Assembly (NCBI GenBank): GCA_019915135.1
Contig: JAHLMK010000005.1
Span: 2,480,001 to 2,544,000 of the forward strand
Source of the DNA: Strobilurus pachycystidiatus
Taxonomy: Eukaryota; Basidiomycota; Agaricomycetes; Agaricales; Physalacriaceae
DNA: 64,000 nucleotides
Reading direction: 5' to 3'
Shown here: positions 48,614 to 61,400 of the stretch, piece after piece
Layout of the letters: each line of letters starts with the position of its first letter
Numbering within the stretch: the first letter of the stretch is position 1
Program-made: the position numbers and the translations under genes
The notes under the pieces: generated by a model
Database searches by the model: none
The model's input: the letters and a program-made list of their open reading frames with translations, nothing else
What the model was told of the DNA's origin: nothing

Positions 48614-48718
48614 TCAAAGGATTTGATCGGCTACTGGAGGGTCTCGAGCGACATGCCTTCTCCACCGTCGGAGGATTTGATCAGCGACTGAAGGGTCTCC
48701 GGTGTAGATGACGGCCAA
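48611..48718. repeat. 54-bp imperfect tandem duplication at the MFS 3' end
   Basis: Two units start at 48611 (CCGTCAAAGGATTTGATC) and 48665 (CCGTCGGAGGATTTGATC). The 54-bp period is 18 codons, so the transporter frame is kept and the tail is doubled. Confidence 0.8.
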
Positions 48719-50652
48719 TGTCGTGGATATCGTCAGTAGGCCCACTACAAGCAGGCATAGTGCCATCCATCCCTTCGCAACATGGTCGTATATCTGACAG
48801 GAAGTCAGCATCGACTCGAAAATTGCGAGAAGACTACTACTTGTGGGGCCAACCACAGTGAAGTTCAGCGTGATACGCAATTACACCTTCAGCTGACTCA
48901 CCTGTGGTTCCCGCTCCGAAGGCAAAATTGAAGACAGCATATACGTGGGCGTCTGCTCGACTTGTCAGACCGGCTTGGACAGCTCGGCAAGAGAGGACAG
49001 CTTACAACCAATGCCCTTGGTGCCCTGCGCTACCATGAATAGCTCAGCCATCACGGGTGCCGCCATGCCTGTTATGAAGAAGCCTATAGCGTCTACTGTC
49101 AATGTCTTATCCTCATGAGACCAAGAAATCTACTTTGCATAGCATAGCCCGCGATAAAGAGACCCAATGAATTCTCGATAATCAAAACGCCGCACCATGG
49201 GACAGCTAGGAGAAGGCATAACGTCGTTGGCCATGACGGACCGTACTTGTCAGCTAATAAGCCGGTGAGTGGTGTTGCTGCGTTCCGGTCAGTATCAATA
49301 TCAGTGATGGCAGAGCACTCGTATAGCCTACAGATGAGAGTGGGCGCCACGGCTGCAAGTAGCACGAGTCCAACCTTGTGCGAATCTGCGTCCCATACAT
49401 CACTCAGGTGAAGAGCGACAACCGTGTCTTGTAAGGCAGCGATTATACTTCAGCAAACAAAGTTAGCTTGACGTCAAATCATTGACTGATTGGACAGACC
49501 CGAACACGAGAGCAATGAACCCGGCAGTAAGCGCTCTAGATGAGCTTGCTAACGTCAGGAAAGCAGCGATAAATGTGAGTTGTACGTTGTCTGCCTGTGG
49601 GCTCGCTTCAACGTTGACCTGCGGCGAAGTCGTGTCCTTTGACTCAGGATTCCTGGGGCTCTCGGTTGTCTCCATGTCCACAGATCCTGTCTTCGGCGAC
49701 GACTTCCTGTTTGCCGACACCTCTATGACAAGCAATCGCCCAATCAAGTCCGTGGCGGCAAAAATTATGCAAAGGATGAAAGGAGCACGAAAGCCAAATG
49801 TCTTGTAGAGAGATCCGCCGACAGGCGGTGCCATAAGTAATCTAATATGATCATCGTGAGTATGACAATCTTGAATAGTCTATGTAAGCTGTCATACCCG
49901 ATGGTCAGGCCAGACATTGCAATGCCGAGTTGGCCTACACAGCAGATGGAATTCAGATGCGAGACGTACAGGAATGCTTGGTACTTACGTCCTATCAGAT
50001 CAGGCGGTGTAACATCAGATCTGAGAGGTCGAAACGCGGTGTCAATTCCATGTGTAACTCTGTGAGCAAAAGAAAATGCTTGACATTAGAGCAAGGCCCA
50101 CGACCCAGATCATTGTCGAGCCGATGCCCTGTAGAGAGCGCGCAAAGCACATGAGCCAATATGTGGGCGCCTCCATGAACATCACTTGAGAGCTTATGAT
50201 CAGGATGTTGCCGACGATGAGGGGGAGCTGTCGGTTCGAGTAGTTGTCCGCGAACATGGCTACAAAAACGGTGGCTGGAAGAAAACGAGTATATCAGAGT
50301 CTTCAATTCCTTGGGAGAAGGGCGTACAGAGAACCAAACCGCATGACTGGAAAGATGTTGGAATCAGCTGGAAAGTAAAGGATGATTCCACATACGTATG
50401 TGAACATGAGCCACCCGGTTAGCTGGGAAATGTGGTCGTACCCCAAGCGCTCAAGCTGGAAGGGGACGACGGGCACGATAATGGAGTACACGATGAGATC
50501 GGTCAATATACCTGTCCTCTGCGTCAGCTTAGTCTACAAGTCCAAGCTGACTCGTAGAACAAACCAAGCCACACCACGAAAGTAACAAACCAGTACGACG
50601 AGCGCCATACATGGCCGGTTTTCCACACAGAGTCGGTCGCAGAGAAGGCCAT
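48614..50652 (-). CDS. MFS transporter, DHA1-type, tandem copy 1
   Basis: Start MAFSATDSVWKTGHVWRSSY at 50652, then WFVTFVVWLG, ILTDLIVYSIIVPVVPFQLERL (helix 1 with the DxxVYSIIVP motif), NRQLPLIVGNILIISSQVMF, TYWLMCFARSLQGIGSTMIW, VTPPDLIGRQLGIAMSGLTIG, APPVGGSLYKTFGFRAPFIL, a long acidic cytosolic loop (ESPRNPESKDTTSPQ), SRALTAGFIALVFG, TPLTGLLADKYGPSW, and IYDHVAKGWMALCLLVVGLL. About ten exons with canonical junctions. The family resembles fungal vesicular-amine/multidrug-type H+ antiporters; the substrate is unknown. The C-terminus carries an 18-codon in-frame duplication (DPSVADQIL / DPPVADQIL). Same strand as, and closely related to, the next transporter. Confidence 0.82.
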
Positions 50653-51322
50653 GACAGCGGGTGTAGAACGGGAACAAGCTTTGACGATTCCTCATGTCCA
50701 TCAGTTGGCTTCCGTAATGATATGAATGAATACGGGCTATTAGTAACAAGCTTATTTGGACGTCCTCGCCGAGACATTCAACGCGCGCTGCATATTTGGT
50801 TCGAGGTGACTCTGTTCTTGGTTGTCGTCACACGGGGAGAAATCAAAGAGTGATACAGTGACCCTGGCGTCGGATCACTCCCTCAGGGACTCCTATCCCC
50901 ACAGACCAAGTTATTATAATTGAATCTACGCCTCTCTAGCTCCTCTTTAATTGTAGTAGGGCCTACGTAGGTCAACAGTGAATTTTTGTGGTACGATATA
51001 TGTCATGTTGAGCCAGAGTTTGAATAAGTCGCCACACTCTGCCCCTCTACGTCTGAGTCGTCTAATGAGATATAAGCATTGTATTCTAAGGGGCAGCTGG
51101 TGCACTCACCGTTTAAAGCCGTAGGCTAGTAGCGCGCCTTCAGACCGTGTTATTATGAGTGAACCACCACAACAGCGATGATTGCCAGTAAGTACTATTT
51201 ACCAAACGGCAGAATGGACTTGAGTATGGCTAGAGCAAGAGAAACACTAATAAACAACGGTGGTTGATCATCGATGAGCGGCATGACATTGTTTTCAGCT
51301 GGGATAGAGTACGACAGCATTA
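50653..51322. other. Spacer between the tandem MFS genes
   Basis: Promoter of copy 1 and 3' flank of copy 2. No further gene seen. Confidence 0.35.
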
Positions 51323-53375
51323 TTACGGGTCACCAGAGTCTTTCGGAGTATCTTCTTTGGCCCTTTCTTTGTACAGGTTTGCGATGGATGGATCGCCCAC
51401 GTAGAGTAAAGTCAAGATGCCGCAGACACCTAACAGACCAGCCAATACCACACATATGGCCATCCAGCCTCTCCTTATGTGATCGTACATCTGATAGCCT
51501 CGAGTTAGTCATAAGGTTGACCACTGTAGGAGACCAAAATACCTGGCCTGCTATGATGGGACCAACTGCAATCAAATGTGAGTGTCGTGATACGAGGATT
51601 GAAGGTGAAGAGGGGGGGGGGTACCCACACGTAGATCCCAGGCCAAAGGCAAAATTGAACACACTATACACATGGGCGACTACATCAGCATGCTTGTCAG
51701 TGTTCTCATGTCTTGTACCCGAAACAGAACGTACAGCCGACACCAGGTAGTGTGTTCGCAACCATGGCAAGTTCAACCGTCAACGGGGAAGCCAGTGCCG
51801 CAGCGGAGAAACCTTGAATAACGTGTCATAACTCGGCCTAATCTTTCGTTCAGCACTCACTTTGAAGCGCAAAGGACACGATGAACAGTGCGAGAGGACC
51901 CTCGATGATCATCACACAACACCAAGGAATCGTTAACAGTATCGAGACAAGTGTTACCCAGGACGTCCCATGTCGGTCGCACATGAAACCAGTCAAAGGA
52001 GTCGCTGCAACAGAAAAATCAGTGACCATCGCAAATGTGGAATATCGAGTAACTGACAGACAAAGGTGGGTATGACCGCGGCCAACATGACTAATCCCAC
52101 TTTACGAGAGTTGAGGTCCCAGACGCCATTCAAGTGTAAGGTAACGACGGTGTCAAGAGCGGAGGCGAGAATCCTGTGAGGACGGTTGAGCCATACTTCT
52201 AGATCTCTCATAATACGTACCCTAACACCAAGGCATTGAGACTCGCCGTAACGGCACGCGGGGATCTGAGAAGCGCCAACAAGACCTGGACAAATGTAAG
52301 ATGCACCGCAGGAGGTGGCGTCACTGGCACTTCAGCAGTGTTTTCTGGCAAAGGCGACTCCTCCGTCTTCTGAATCCCATTGTCCAAAGGCGCAATCACC
52401 AAAGATGGTTCTTTGACGGGTGATACGCCTGTTGTCAAAGGAGGGACTTCAATAATAAGCAGGCGGCCAACGAGGTCTACGGCTGCAAAGATGATCCCCA
52501 TGATGAATGGCCCACGGAATCCGAAGGTGGTGTAGAGGGCCCCACCTACAGGGGGACCCAAAAGCATCCTAAGCGACGAAGTTGAATGGCCCAGTGCTTG
52601 GGCTTTGAGTGTGTACCTACCCGATGCTAAATCCCGACATTGCGATGCCGAGCTGCCCTGAGCGGCGAGGTCAGCCTCGCATAGCTTAAAAGGAATGGAT
52701 GCATACTGCCGACGAGTTCTTGAGGTGTAACGTCACATCTTATCAGAGGACCAGTTCAGCGTCAAACGGAAAAAAGGATAATGCGCGCTGAACCAACAGT
52801 AACGCCAACCCAACAACCCAGACCATCGTCGAACCAAATCCCTGGAGAACGCGAGCAAAGCACATGACCCAGTATTTTGGTGCCTCCATGAACATGATTT
52901 GGGATCCAATCAGGATCACATTCCCCACAATGAGAGGAAGTTGTCTCGACTTGTGTCTCTCTGCAAATAGAGCAACAAAGATGGTGGCTATGGGATGAAG
53001 TTGAGCGGGATTCTCAGCTGCGGACCGCTTGTGAGTACGCACATAGCACCAGGCCGCAGGACTGAAGATAAACCGCTTAGCAAAACCAAGAGATGACACG
53101 ATGGTATTGGAAACGTACATATGCGAACAGCAACCATCCCGTCAAGGTGGAGATATGTCGATATCCAAGGTTCTCCAGCTGGAATGGTATGACTGGTACG
53201 ATTATCGAGTATACCAGGAGATCCGTCAAGATGCCTGATTGCGGGGAAATATTCTCGTCGAGGGCAACTCGCTTATTTGAAGCGTCAAAAACACACCTAG
53301 CCATACCACAAAGGTCACAAACCAAAAGGAAGACCTCCACCTGTATCCCAACACCTGATTCGACTCCGAGGACAT
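51323..53375 (-). CDS. MFS transporter, DHA1-type, tandem copy 2
   Basis: Start MSSESNQVLGYRWRSSFWFV at 53375, then TFVVWLG|ILTDLLVYSIIVPVIPFQLE, HISTLTGWLLFAYSCGLVLS, IFVALFAERHKSRQLPLIVG, YWVMCFARVLQGFGSTMVWV, VTPQELVGRQLGIAMSGFSI, LLGPPVGGALYTTFGFRGPF (motif C-type GPPVGG), LVGRLLIIEVPPL, a cytosolic loop with KTEESPLPENTAEV, SPRAVTASLNALVLG and MYDHIRRGWMAICVVLAGLL, ending KDSGDP with TAA at 51323. All junctions checked keep the frame, so the gene appears intact. It is a paralogue of copy 1 with the same intron positions in the N-terminal half, so the pair arose by tandem duplication. The exported or imported compound is not known. Confidence 0.84.
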
Positions 53376-54129
53376 GAGGGAAAAACACAGGTTTGTTTCG
53401 GTTCTGAAGCCGTGCCGGATTTTCACGCGTTGCCGGCAACGGATATAGGTGCCTAGGGGTCCAGGAAGACATGCATTGAGCGACAGCAAATTGGGTGCTG
53501 GCAGTCAGATGGTGGACTGACCACAGTGTAAGGACGAGATAAAGGTCGAAAGGAAGATGGACGGTGTGATATTACCAAAGATAACGATAATACTTGATTA
53601 TACTCGGGCCGACCGGCTAAATCGTTTATCATGACGCTCGTCGCCTTCGTCGCTCGGGTCTCTGTTCAGTCCTGTGATGAACGAATGCAAATGCCAAAAT
53701 TTAAATGGCTTGGGAGGTCGATCTGGGTTGGTAACTTACCCTAGCAGGCCAAATGCTTTTGCTTTATGACGACCACCGAGAAGGATCCATCCGATCACGA
53801 AAAGGGTTCGACCCATAATATTGAGCAGAGCGGACCATCGGTGAGTACTCCTCTGACGCCTAGCAGAATGCTCAGCGCTTAACCTTTCCAGAACGACACT
53901 CACCGCGCGCTCCTTAGCAATGTGCGCAAGAATAGAGACCTCTTGCTCAAGATCGACCTACGGATCGGATCGTCCCTCTCTCTGCGTTCATCTATCTCCT
54001 CCGCAGCTTGGACCGATTCAACGATGGCAACGCGACAATTATGAACAAAGAAGGAGGCAACCACTTCTGTCAGAGACAAAACTAACCGCACATCATTATA
54101 CGTACCCGGGCCGTCACGGTGCGTTACAC
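53376..54129. other. Intergenic, no gene seen
   Basis: Between divergent transporter sequences. The N-terminal exons expected for the pseudogene that follows (LDRVNIGNA region) were not found here. Confidence 0.35.
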
Positions 54130-55545
54130 CTCACCTCCGCTTGCCCGACTATCTCATGAAATACAGGATTGCACTGATGATGTTCCTCGTCGCGTACGCG
54201 CTTTTCGAAGTGTCTTCTAACATCTTGCTCAAGAGATTCAGACCCAGTTGGCTGCTTCACGGGAGAACTCGGCGGTGTCACTAGCTTTGCTTCTCTCACC
54301 GTGGTGCGCTTTTGCTGGGGGTGTTCGAGGCCGGTACGCTCGCTTTACTCCCAATGTCAGTCTTAGTCAACACCACCGCGAGCAAGGTCTTTTTCGCGGT
54401 CTCGTTTTCTATACCAGTGTTTGGTACACCCCCGAAGAGCGTTCGATGAGGGTAGCCCTCATTCTGCCCTCGGGAACTCTTGCAGGTGCTTTTGGAGGTG
54501 CTATCGCTTATGGAATTGCCCGTATGGAAGGTGCAGCAGGGCTTTCGGCTTAAGAATTTGCGATGCAAGGATGTTGTTCATGCCCTCTGACGCACATTCA
54601 GGTCGCTGTTCATTATTGAGGGCATACCTTCTGTTGCCCTCGCTGTTCCCATTTGGTTGCTTCTACCAGATTATCCAGAGACAGTGCATTGGTTGAACGA
54701 GGAAGAGAGAGCTCTAGCAATTGCACGTCTTGTGATCGGCGGATCCAAAGCTTTGAGCAGCGGCCTCACGAAGCAGGACGTGAAAGAAACTCTTTTCGAT
54801 TGGCGACTATGAATTCACTTCCTGGTAAGGATCCGATCTGTAGCTACAGTTACAAGTCCTCTGACGACCGCCTACTTAGGTCTAAGTACTTTGGAATATT
54901 GTTACCGTTTACAAGTCTATCGCTGCTCTTTCCTACCATCGTCGCCGGTCTGGGTTAAACTTTGATTCGTGCCCAGCTTTTCACTGTACCTCCATACGCC
55001 GTCGCGTATGTGGTAACAGTCGCTGTAGCTTACGCTGCGGATGAACGAACAGGTCAGTTTTTTGCTCAAGCTCATGTACATGTCAGACACTTACCTTCGC
55101 GTTAGACGCGGACTTTTCTCTGCTGCATTCGCTCTCGTTGGCGCGATTGGTTTCAGTATCTCTTGCTCACAACCAGATGCGTACACGGTAAGCTTCAGCG
55201 TCTTCACACCGATGTCGTGGAGCTCATGTATTCAGAAACGTTACGGGGCTCTGATTTTAGCTTGTATCGGCTCTTGCATTACGCCCTTGCTCGGGTGGAT
55301 ATCTAGTAACATGAGGTCGACATCGACTAGCGGACTTGCTGTCGCGCTGAACATCTCATGGGGTACAGGACAGATCGTCGGGGTGTGGATCTACAAGAGT
55401 AACGAAGCTACCCAAGGATACCCAACCGGTCATTGTACCAAGGCAGCACTGCTATTGGTGGTCGTGGCGGGCTGCATCGGGCTGCACTGCCTTTAGACTT
55501 ACAGGAATAAGCGGTTGACCGGTGACGAGTTGAAGTGGAAATTAT
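54130..55545 (+). pseudogene. Allantoate-permease-type MFS transporter pseudogene
   Basis: Blocks of the anion:cation symporter family (Dal5/Tna1-like) are in order: MMFLVAYALFEVSSNILLKR, LGVFEAG, WYTPEERSMRVALILPSGTL, AGAFGGAIAYGIARMEGA, RSLFIIEGIPSVALAVPIWL, LLPDYPETVHWLNEEERALA, TIVAGLG, RAQLFTVPPYAVAYVVTVAV, SAAFALVGAIGF, ALNISWGTGQIVGVWIYKSN and a C-terminus KRLTGDELKWKL. Lesions: TGA at 54810-54812 where the family has Trp (DWRL-W), TAA at 54956-54958 where an aromatic follows GLG, a scrambled stretch after KRFRPSWLL, and no first exon. The original transporter would have taken up carboxylates such as allantoate or nicotinate. Confidence 0.83.
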
Positions 55546-56199
55546 GAGATGACTGCTGTTGCGTTCGGGGTCTGGTTAGCGTTGTTGCGTCTGGGTCTGG
55601 TTAGCGTTGTATTGTTCTTCCTCTTCCTCTCAACGAGGCAATTGTGAAGCATGTCAACACGCGGCACCATCTGATAGGGCGGACCTGTGTCCACTGACAG
55701 GGCGAGAACCGGTGCAAGGTATATGCAGAGATTCTTGTATGCGACAACAAGTAATTCGAACTAGGTGGTCAGTTTTTGTCTGGTCTGGTACAGCTAGAGC
55801 AAGCACAGCTACAATAATATTCCAGAATCTTCGTATGATGGACTATCTTGCTGATCTCGACAGATTTCGGAGAGATCCAGACTGCTGTAGGCAAATAAGA
55901 GCAAATTACAGCAGATGCCGGGGATGTCCGCCACGACACTCTTTCAAATTCTTTCCACGACGATTAACAATCTTGCAGCCGACTCGACTGTGAGTGGCAG
56001 AACAACGGGGGCTTCGGTGCTGATACGTGGGATCCTGTAGAGCGCCGGTACTCATTGTAAGCCAGGCGTTTACGACTGAAAGAGACTGCTGCTCGGTAGC
56101 CTCTTTCGATCCCTCTGTAAGGCCTCCTTTTCACTGCGACGGCCATGGAGGGACTGAACTGTTGCCTTGTTGATTCCTTGAAAGCACGAGAAGGGAGCG
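55546..56199. other. Intergenic with a 25-bp tandem repeat
   Basis: GGGTCTGGTTAGCGTTG occurs twice with a 25-bp offset (near 55569 and 55594). No gene recognised. Confidence 0.4.
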
Positions 56200-57380
56200 A
56201 TGTCGATTTACTCGCCGCCGGAGACGCCGCCACCTCAGCGCAGAGTCAAGCCCCTGCCAAAACGCCAACGCACGCCGCCGTCCTCGTCCCCGCCCCTCGT
56301 ACCCCAGGACTACTACATGCCTGCACTGACGAGTTTGCTCGAGGAGACTCGTATCGAGGGCGGCAATGCGAAAAAGCGCAAGGTGCCTCATGCCATAGGC
56401 GGCGAAGTGCAAGGGCGGGTCTCGCGGATCACCTCTGCTGGCATACAGTTCAAGGACAGCGTCCGCATCCGGCGCAAACATCTTGAAGGCCTGGTCGAGC
56501 AGGGCGAGGCCGAGGTGGTTGAGAAAGCTTTGATGCTTGGCCTTCTGGGCGCAGGTGACCGCGAAGGGAAACACCGTCGACTCTCAAAGAGACAGGTGCT
56601 TAGAAATGCGCGTACGAAGATCAAACACCCCCCTCTCAAGCAGGTCGAAAACTTTCACTTTACCTTTCACATTCCCTCCGAAGGTCAGTCATCCTTTTGT
56701 CACCCTACCCTGACCGCAACTGATGACACGCTGTCGTAGCCACGAACATGCTCCGGGAGACCAAGCACGCGGTGGATCTCCTTCGTAAACGACTAGCAGC
56801 GGCACCAAAGAAGAAGCCGCCGGCGCCTGCCCTACCTGCCATTAAACCCCCACCTTTACCACCCGCGTCAACCAAGCAGAAGAAGAAGAAAAGGTCTGCC
56901 TTGGCGAATGCATCCAATCCCCATCATCTCCGCAACTACGTACCGTCTCGTGTCCCTGGCGCCGAGACACAAACTACCAACAGCGAGTATGCCTATGTGC
57001 GTTTCTTGACCGCTGATCTCCCGCCTCGCAAGAGCAAGAACGCGGGTCCGACACCCACACCTGGACCGGCACCGGCACAACAAGGCACAAACGAGTGGAT
57101 TTGCGCGTACTGTGAGTACCAACTGTTCTACGGCGGTGAGGAGGAGTATCGGCAGGCGATCAGGAGAAGGAAGAAGATCTTGAAGCGGAGGAGGAGGGCG
57201 AAGGAGCGCGCCGCTAGAGGAGTGGCTGGGAAGCGCACCGCTGATAGGCAGGACCAAGACGACGAGCTGCCCAGCGAGAACGACGCAGACATGTTCCCTG
57301 ATGTCGCCGTCCCGGCCAACAGGACTGGAGGCGGCGGTAGCAAAGGCGAGGCTGCCGGTCGAGAGATGGGGTATGGATGA
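56200..57380 (+). CDS. Conserved basic hypothetical protein, 374 aa
   Basis: Two exons: 56200-56683 and 56740-57380 (phase 1 join GAA G|CC). The N-terminus MSIYSPPETPPPQRRVKPLP is Pro/Arg-rich; then GGEVQGRVSRITSAGIQFKDSVRIRRKHLEGLVEQGEAEVV (helical), LKQVENFHFTFHIPSEATNM, a Lys/Pro/Ala linker (AAPKKKPPAPALPAIKPPPL), NPHHLRNYVPSRVPG, NEWICAYCEYQLFYGGEEEYRQAIRRRKKILKRRRRAK and an acidic segment before the end GREMGYG. The CAYCEYQLFYG block with a single CxxC followed by a very basic helix appears conserved among basidiomycetes as far as I recall, but no function is known. Nuclear or nucleolar location is a guess from composition. Confidence 0.75.
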
Positions 57381-58461
57381 CGACCGCGTATGTGTATCTA
57401 GAGACTGGCATATAATCACGATCTCTACTGTTAATCTCATAGTAAATACAGCCTATTTGCAATGGAATTCTGGATACTAGGATAGTGTAACATCAACACA
57501 GAGGAGCATGATACCGAGTGTAAGATAGAAAAGTGAAGTCGCTTGTTACCTTGGTGCCGTCAAGCAACTCTCTTCCCCTTGACCGGTCAATGATAGGACT
57601 TTTGCAGTCAGAGCCTAGTAAGACTTAGAGCCATAAGTATAGAGGCTGTACTCTAGAGCCATAAGTCCAAGCGGACTTCACTGTTCGGCTTGGGTGCCGA
57701 AGTGGCTGTGCGTCCCCCATTGGGTGTGGTGAATTTTGCCACCTCCTCATAGTTGACTTTCAACGCGTCGCGACCGCGTCTTTCTCGTGCCCGCGGGGTC
57801 TCGGCGGTAGCGTCAAACTCTTGCGCTCCTTTTCCTAGTTATCTGACCGCCGTCCTGCTCCAAGCCGTGCCCAAGAGACTTGACGACCGTCGGTCTCGCG
57901 GTCTTGACGACTGTCACTGTCAGTCTGCCGCTCTACGTTCCTCGGGTGGATACCACTGAACCCGACGCGGACCCGGCCGCCAGCCCATCGCGAGCCCGTC
58001 CTCCGCTCAAACACGTGCAACAACCAACCGAGACGTGCCTTCATCGATCTTTTTCCTTTCCCATTCCATTTCTACTGTCTACCAACACGTTCTCATTTCC
58101 ATACACACTCTCTATCCATTACGATATATCTTGCCTTCCACTTGATATCCTTCCATTTTCGTTTACGATAGGAATTTTTCTTACCACACACATTTCTGTG
58201 CCCGCCATGACTTGTCCGGACAGTTGTCTACTCTGTACAGACAATGAGTGGCGCTTAGTCTGTCTGTTTTCATCGTATTGGTTATCTCGCAGGCCCTGTC
58301 TTCTCCTTCCTGAATATGTAAGTGCGGCGACATTGCATTGTTTTGAGCTCACAGTCTACCGACAGTCGACCATGACGGCTCAAATCACCAACACCGCCCT
58401 CAAAAACAGGAGCTAAAGATTTAAAGCGAAATTGTTCGCAAGAATCCTGCACAGGCGAGAG
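57381..58461. other. Upstream region of the synthetase; no A-domain start found
   Basis: Open frames exist (for example plus 57880-58416) but none shows adenylation-domain motifs A1 or A2. Pyrimidine-rich sequence at 58030-58200 looks like promoter or 5' UTR. The 60-bp unit AGAGCCATAAGT is repeated near 57630 and 57655. Confidence 0.45.
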
Positions 58462-61400
58462 ATGTATACCCTGACCCCTGGCGACGTTCGTACCGTCCTC
58501 GAATGCCTTGATGATCAAGCTCTTATTCTGCACACCTCTGGCACGAGCGGAACAAAGAAGGTTGTTCCGTACACCCTTCGCTCCTTAGTCGTTGGGACGT
58601 GGGCTGTCGTTCACTCGTGAAAGCTCACGCCCCAAGACATCAATCGTGAGATATTTTTTCGATTCTTCAGCCTTCTCTAACCGTACCTAGTGAATATGAT
58701 GCCGTTGTTCCATGTTGGGGGCATTGTCCACAACTTGTTGGCTTCCATGTTCTCCGGCGGAAGCTCAATCATGTGTGTTGGCTTTAATACTATGACATTC
58801 TGGTCTGTCGCATCTCAGCTCCACGCGACTTGGTATGTTGTTCTCGTGCTGTTCAAGTCCGCTTCATTCATTCGTATTGCAGGTACTTCGCCGCCCCCAC
58901 GATCCACCATGCCATCCTGACTTCGCAACCTGAACACATCAATCCATCCCGCGACTTGAAGCTTCGCTTGATATGCAACGCCGCAGGAGGTCTCTTGCCG
59001 TCATTGGCCGCAGAACTTAAGAACACGTTCGGCGCGGTCATCCTTCCCTCTTATGGAATGACAGAGTAGGTTTCCAACGTTAAGCCTTAAATTGACGCGC
59101 TGACCATGTACTCTTCAGATGTATGCCCATCGCCTCACCGCTTACTGACTATCAGCTTGATCGGCCGGGTTGTTCTGGGATAGCGTGTGGACCTTACCTG
59201 TCTATACGCGATCCCACGGATCTCGAGCGCGAGGCCCCACAAGGAAAGACTGGTGCCGTCACAGTGCGGGGGCTTCCAACTTTCGAGGGCTACGAAACCT
59301 CGCCCGACTCTAGTGTTCCACTGGATCGGTCGGCGTTCACCCGAGAAGGTTGGTTCGACACCGGCGATGTTGGATATCTGGATGCTGAGCGTTATCTTTA
59401 TATCACGGGGCGCTCAAAGGAGATCATCAACAAGGGAGGAGAAGTTGTGTCTCCATTTGAGGTGGAGGAGGCTATAGTCAATGCAGCGAGAGACTCAGTC
59501 AAGGTACGTGCGTTGTTGCTTCGTTACGCGCGTATTGACGCCCCGAAGTCATCGTTGGCATTCTCCATAGAACATGACGTGCTGCAAGAAGTCAACGGCG
59601 TTGTCATTGTCTCGCCGCCTGGTGTGCCAAGGATTGGACTTACCCAGTTGCACGACAAGCTCAGGCTCGTACCGCGTCTTACCTTCTTTGAGTGCTATCT
59701 AACAGCCCTCTAGAGGTCATCTTTATCCTTCCAAATGGCCGTTCGCAGTCGTTTACATGTCGGACGTGCCTAAGAATTTGTGAGTCCTTGTTCTTTGGAT
59801 TTGGGCACAAAGCTAATGCGCATCCTAGTGCCGGGAAGCCGCTTCGAATCAACCTCGCTAAACGCCTAGGTTTGGGTTGCATGACGGATCACGTTCCCGT
59901 GTTACAACGCCATTTTCAGGCCACGGCACCTTCTGCTTTGTCGCCTCTCTCGGAGCCTATACCATGTTTCACAGTGACCATCAACCTGGCGGCCTTGGAA
60001 CGCGTAATTCGGTCGACTGACGGTGTCAAGGACTTCTGCGCGCGTGTCCACTTCGACGGAAGCCCCGAAGCCTTTGTAACGATGACTGGCTCGGATACTT
60101 CTGGGCTGCGGGAATCTCTAGCAAGAGATGTGCACGGCTACGATATCCCCGATCGGCTGCATCTTGTTACCCGACCAATGGCGCGGACAGGCTCTGGCGA
60201 CATAGACTATGCAGTCTTGGAAGGTTGGGTTATCCAGGATAATCTGGCAACTGCGACTAAGTACGAAATCATTATCCGCGGTGCAGTCGCGGAAGTCCTG
60301 TCCATCGAACCCGGCATGATTCGGTCGGATTCAGACTTTTTCCTCCTGGGCGGGAACTCTTTGTTACTTGGAAAGCTCTCGCACTCCATCCGGAAGAAAT
60401 CTGGCCAATCTCTGCCGATATCGTCCATGTTCGCGGAGAGTACCGTTGCTGGCCTCGCTGAGCTTCTCAAGAAGCAAGTGCGCAATCAATCAGTCGACTC
60501 TTTCTCTTCCGAAAAATCATCGGGGGAAAACACCCTCTCAGAGGCTACCTTGACTCCTGACTTCCTTCCTTCCTCGTCAACAGCAGCACCTAAGTCACGC
60601 AGCCAGTGGCACCCGCTCTCCCTCTTCGTTCAAACGATTCCCTTCATCTTCTTCAACCCACTGAAGTCTGCTGTAACCTGTCAGTTCTTCTTGACGCTCT
60701 CATTCTTCGTCGCTGAGCAGCCATATTAGGGTCTCTACTTCTCTATGTGATGGCTTGGCAAGCACCACACATAAACGACTCCTTCTGGGAACGTGCCGGA
60801 ATCCTTCTCTCCTCTGTTTTCGCAGCCCGCCTGGGTTGCCGATTGATTGCACCCCTCGCCGCGATCGCACTCAAATGGATTGTGTTAGGCAGATACCAGC
60901 CTGGCACTTATCAGCTGTAAGTTGTTTCCACCCAATCGTTAGGCGAATCAATGTCAATGGTCTACAGATGGTCTTTCTATCATCTTCGGTGGTGGATTGT
61001 GGACCAATGTCTGCGCATATCGGGCCGCGGAATATTCTCAATGACGCCGGCCTTGGAAATCGTCTACTACCGACTTCTAGGCGCACACGTTGGCAAGAAT
61101 GTCAAAATCGTGAAGAACGTGCAGCTTGGCGAATATGACCTTTTACGTTTTGAGGACGGTTGTCGAGTAGACAAGGCCCTGATTCGTGGGTTCTGTGTCG
61201 AGCGGGACGGCTACTTTCGTCTGGACAAAGTCGTCGTCGGCGCGGATGCTGTCATCAACACATATTCCCAGTTGTCGCCTGGAGCTGTCATACCAGAGGG
61301 CACTGTTCTTGGCCGTCACTCCTCTTCCCTGGAACCGCCTTCGCCAGCAAGTCATTCATCCCTCAACCGTACCAGCATCAGAGAGCCCCACTTTCTGCTA

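Noticed and set aside
53804..53814. GGGTTCGACCC resembling a tRNA B box
   Set aside because: No A box at a fitting distance and no acceptor-stem pairing around it.
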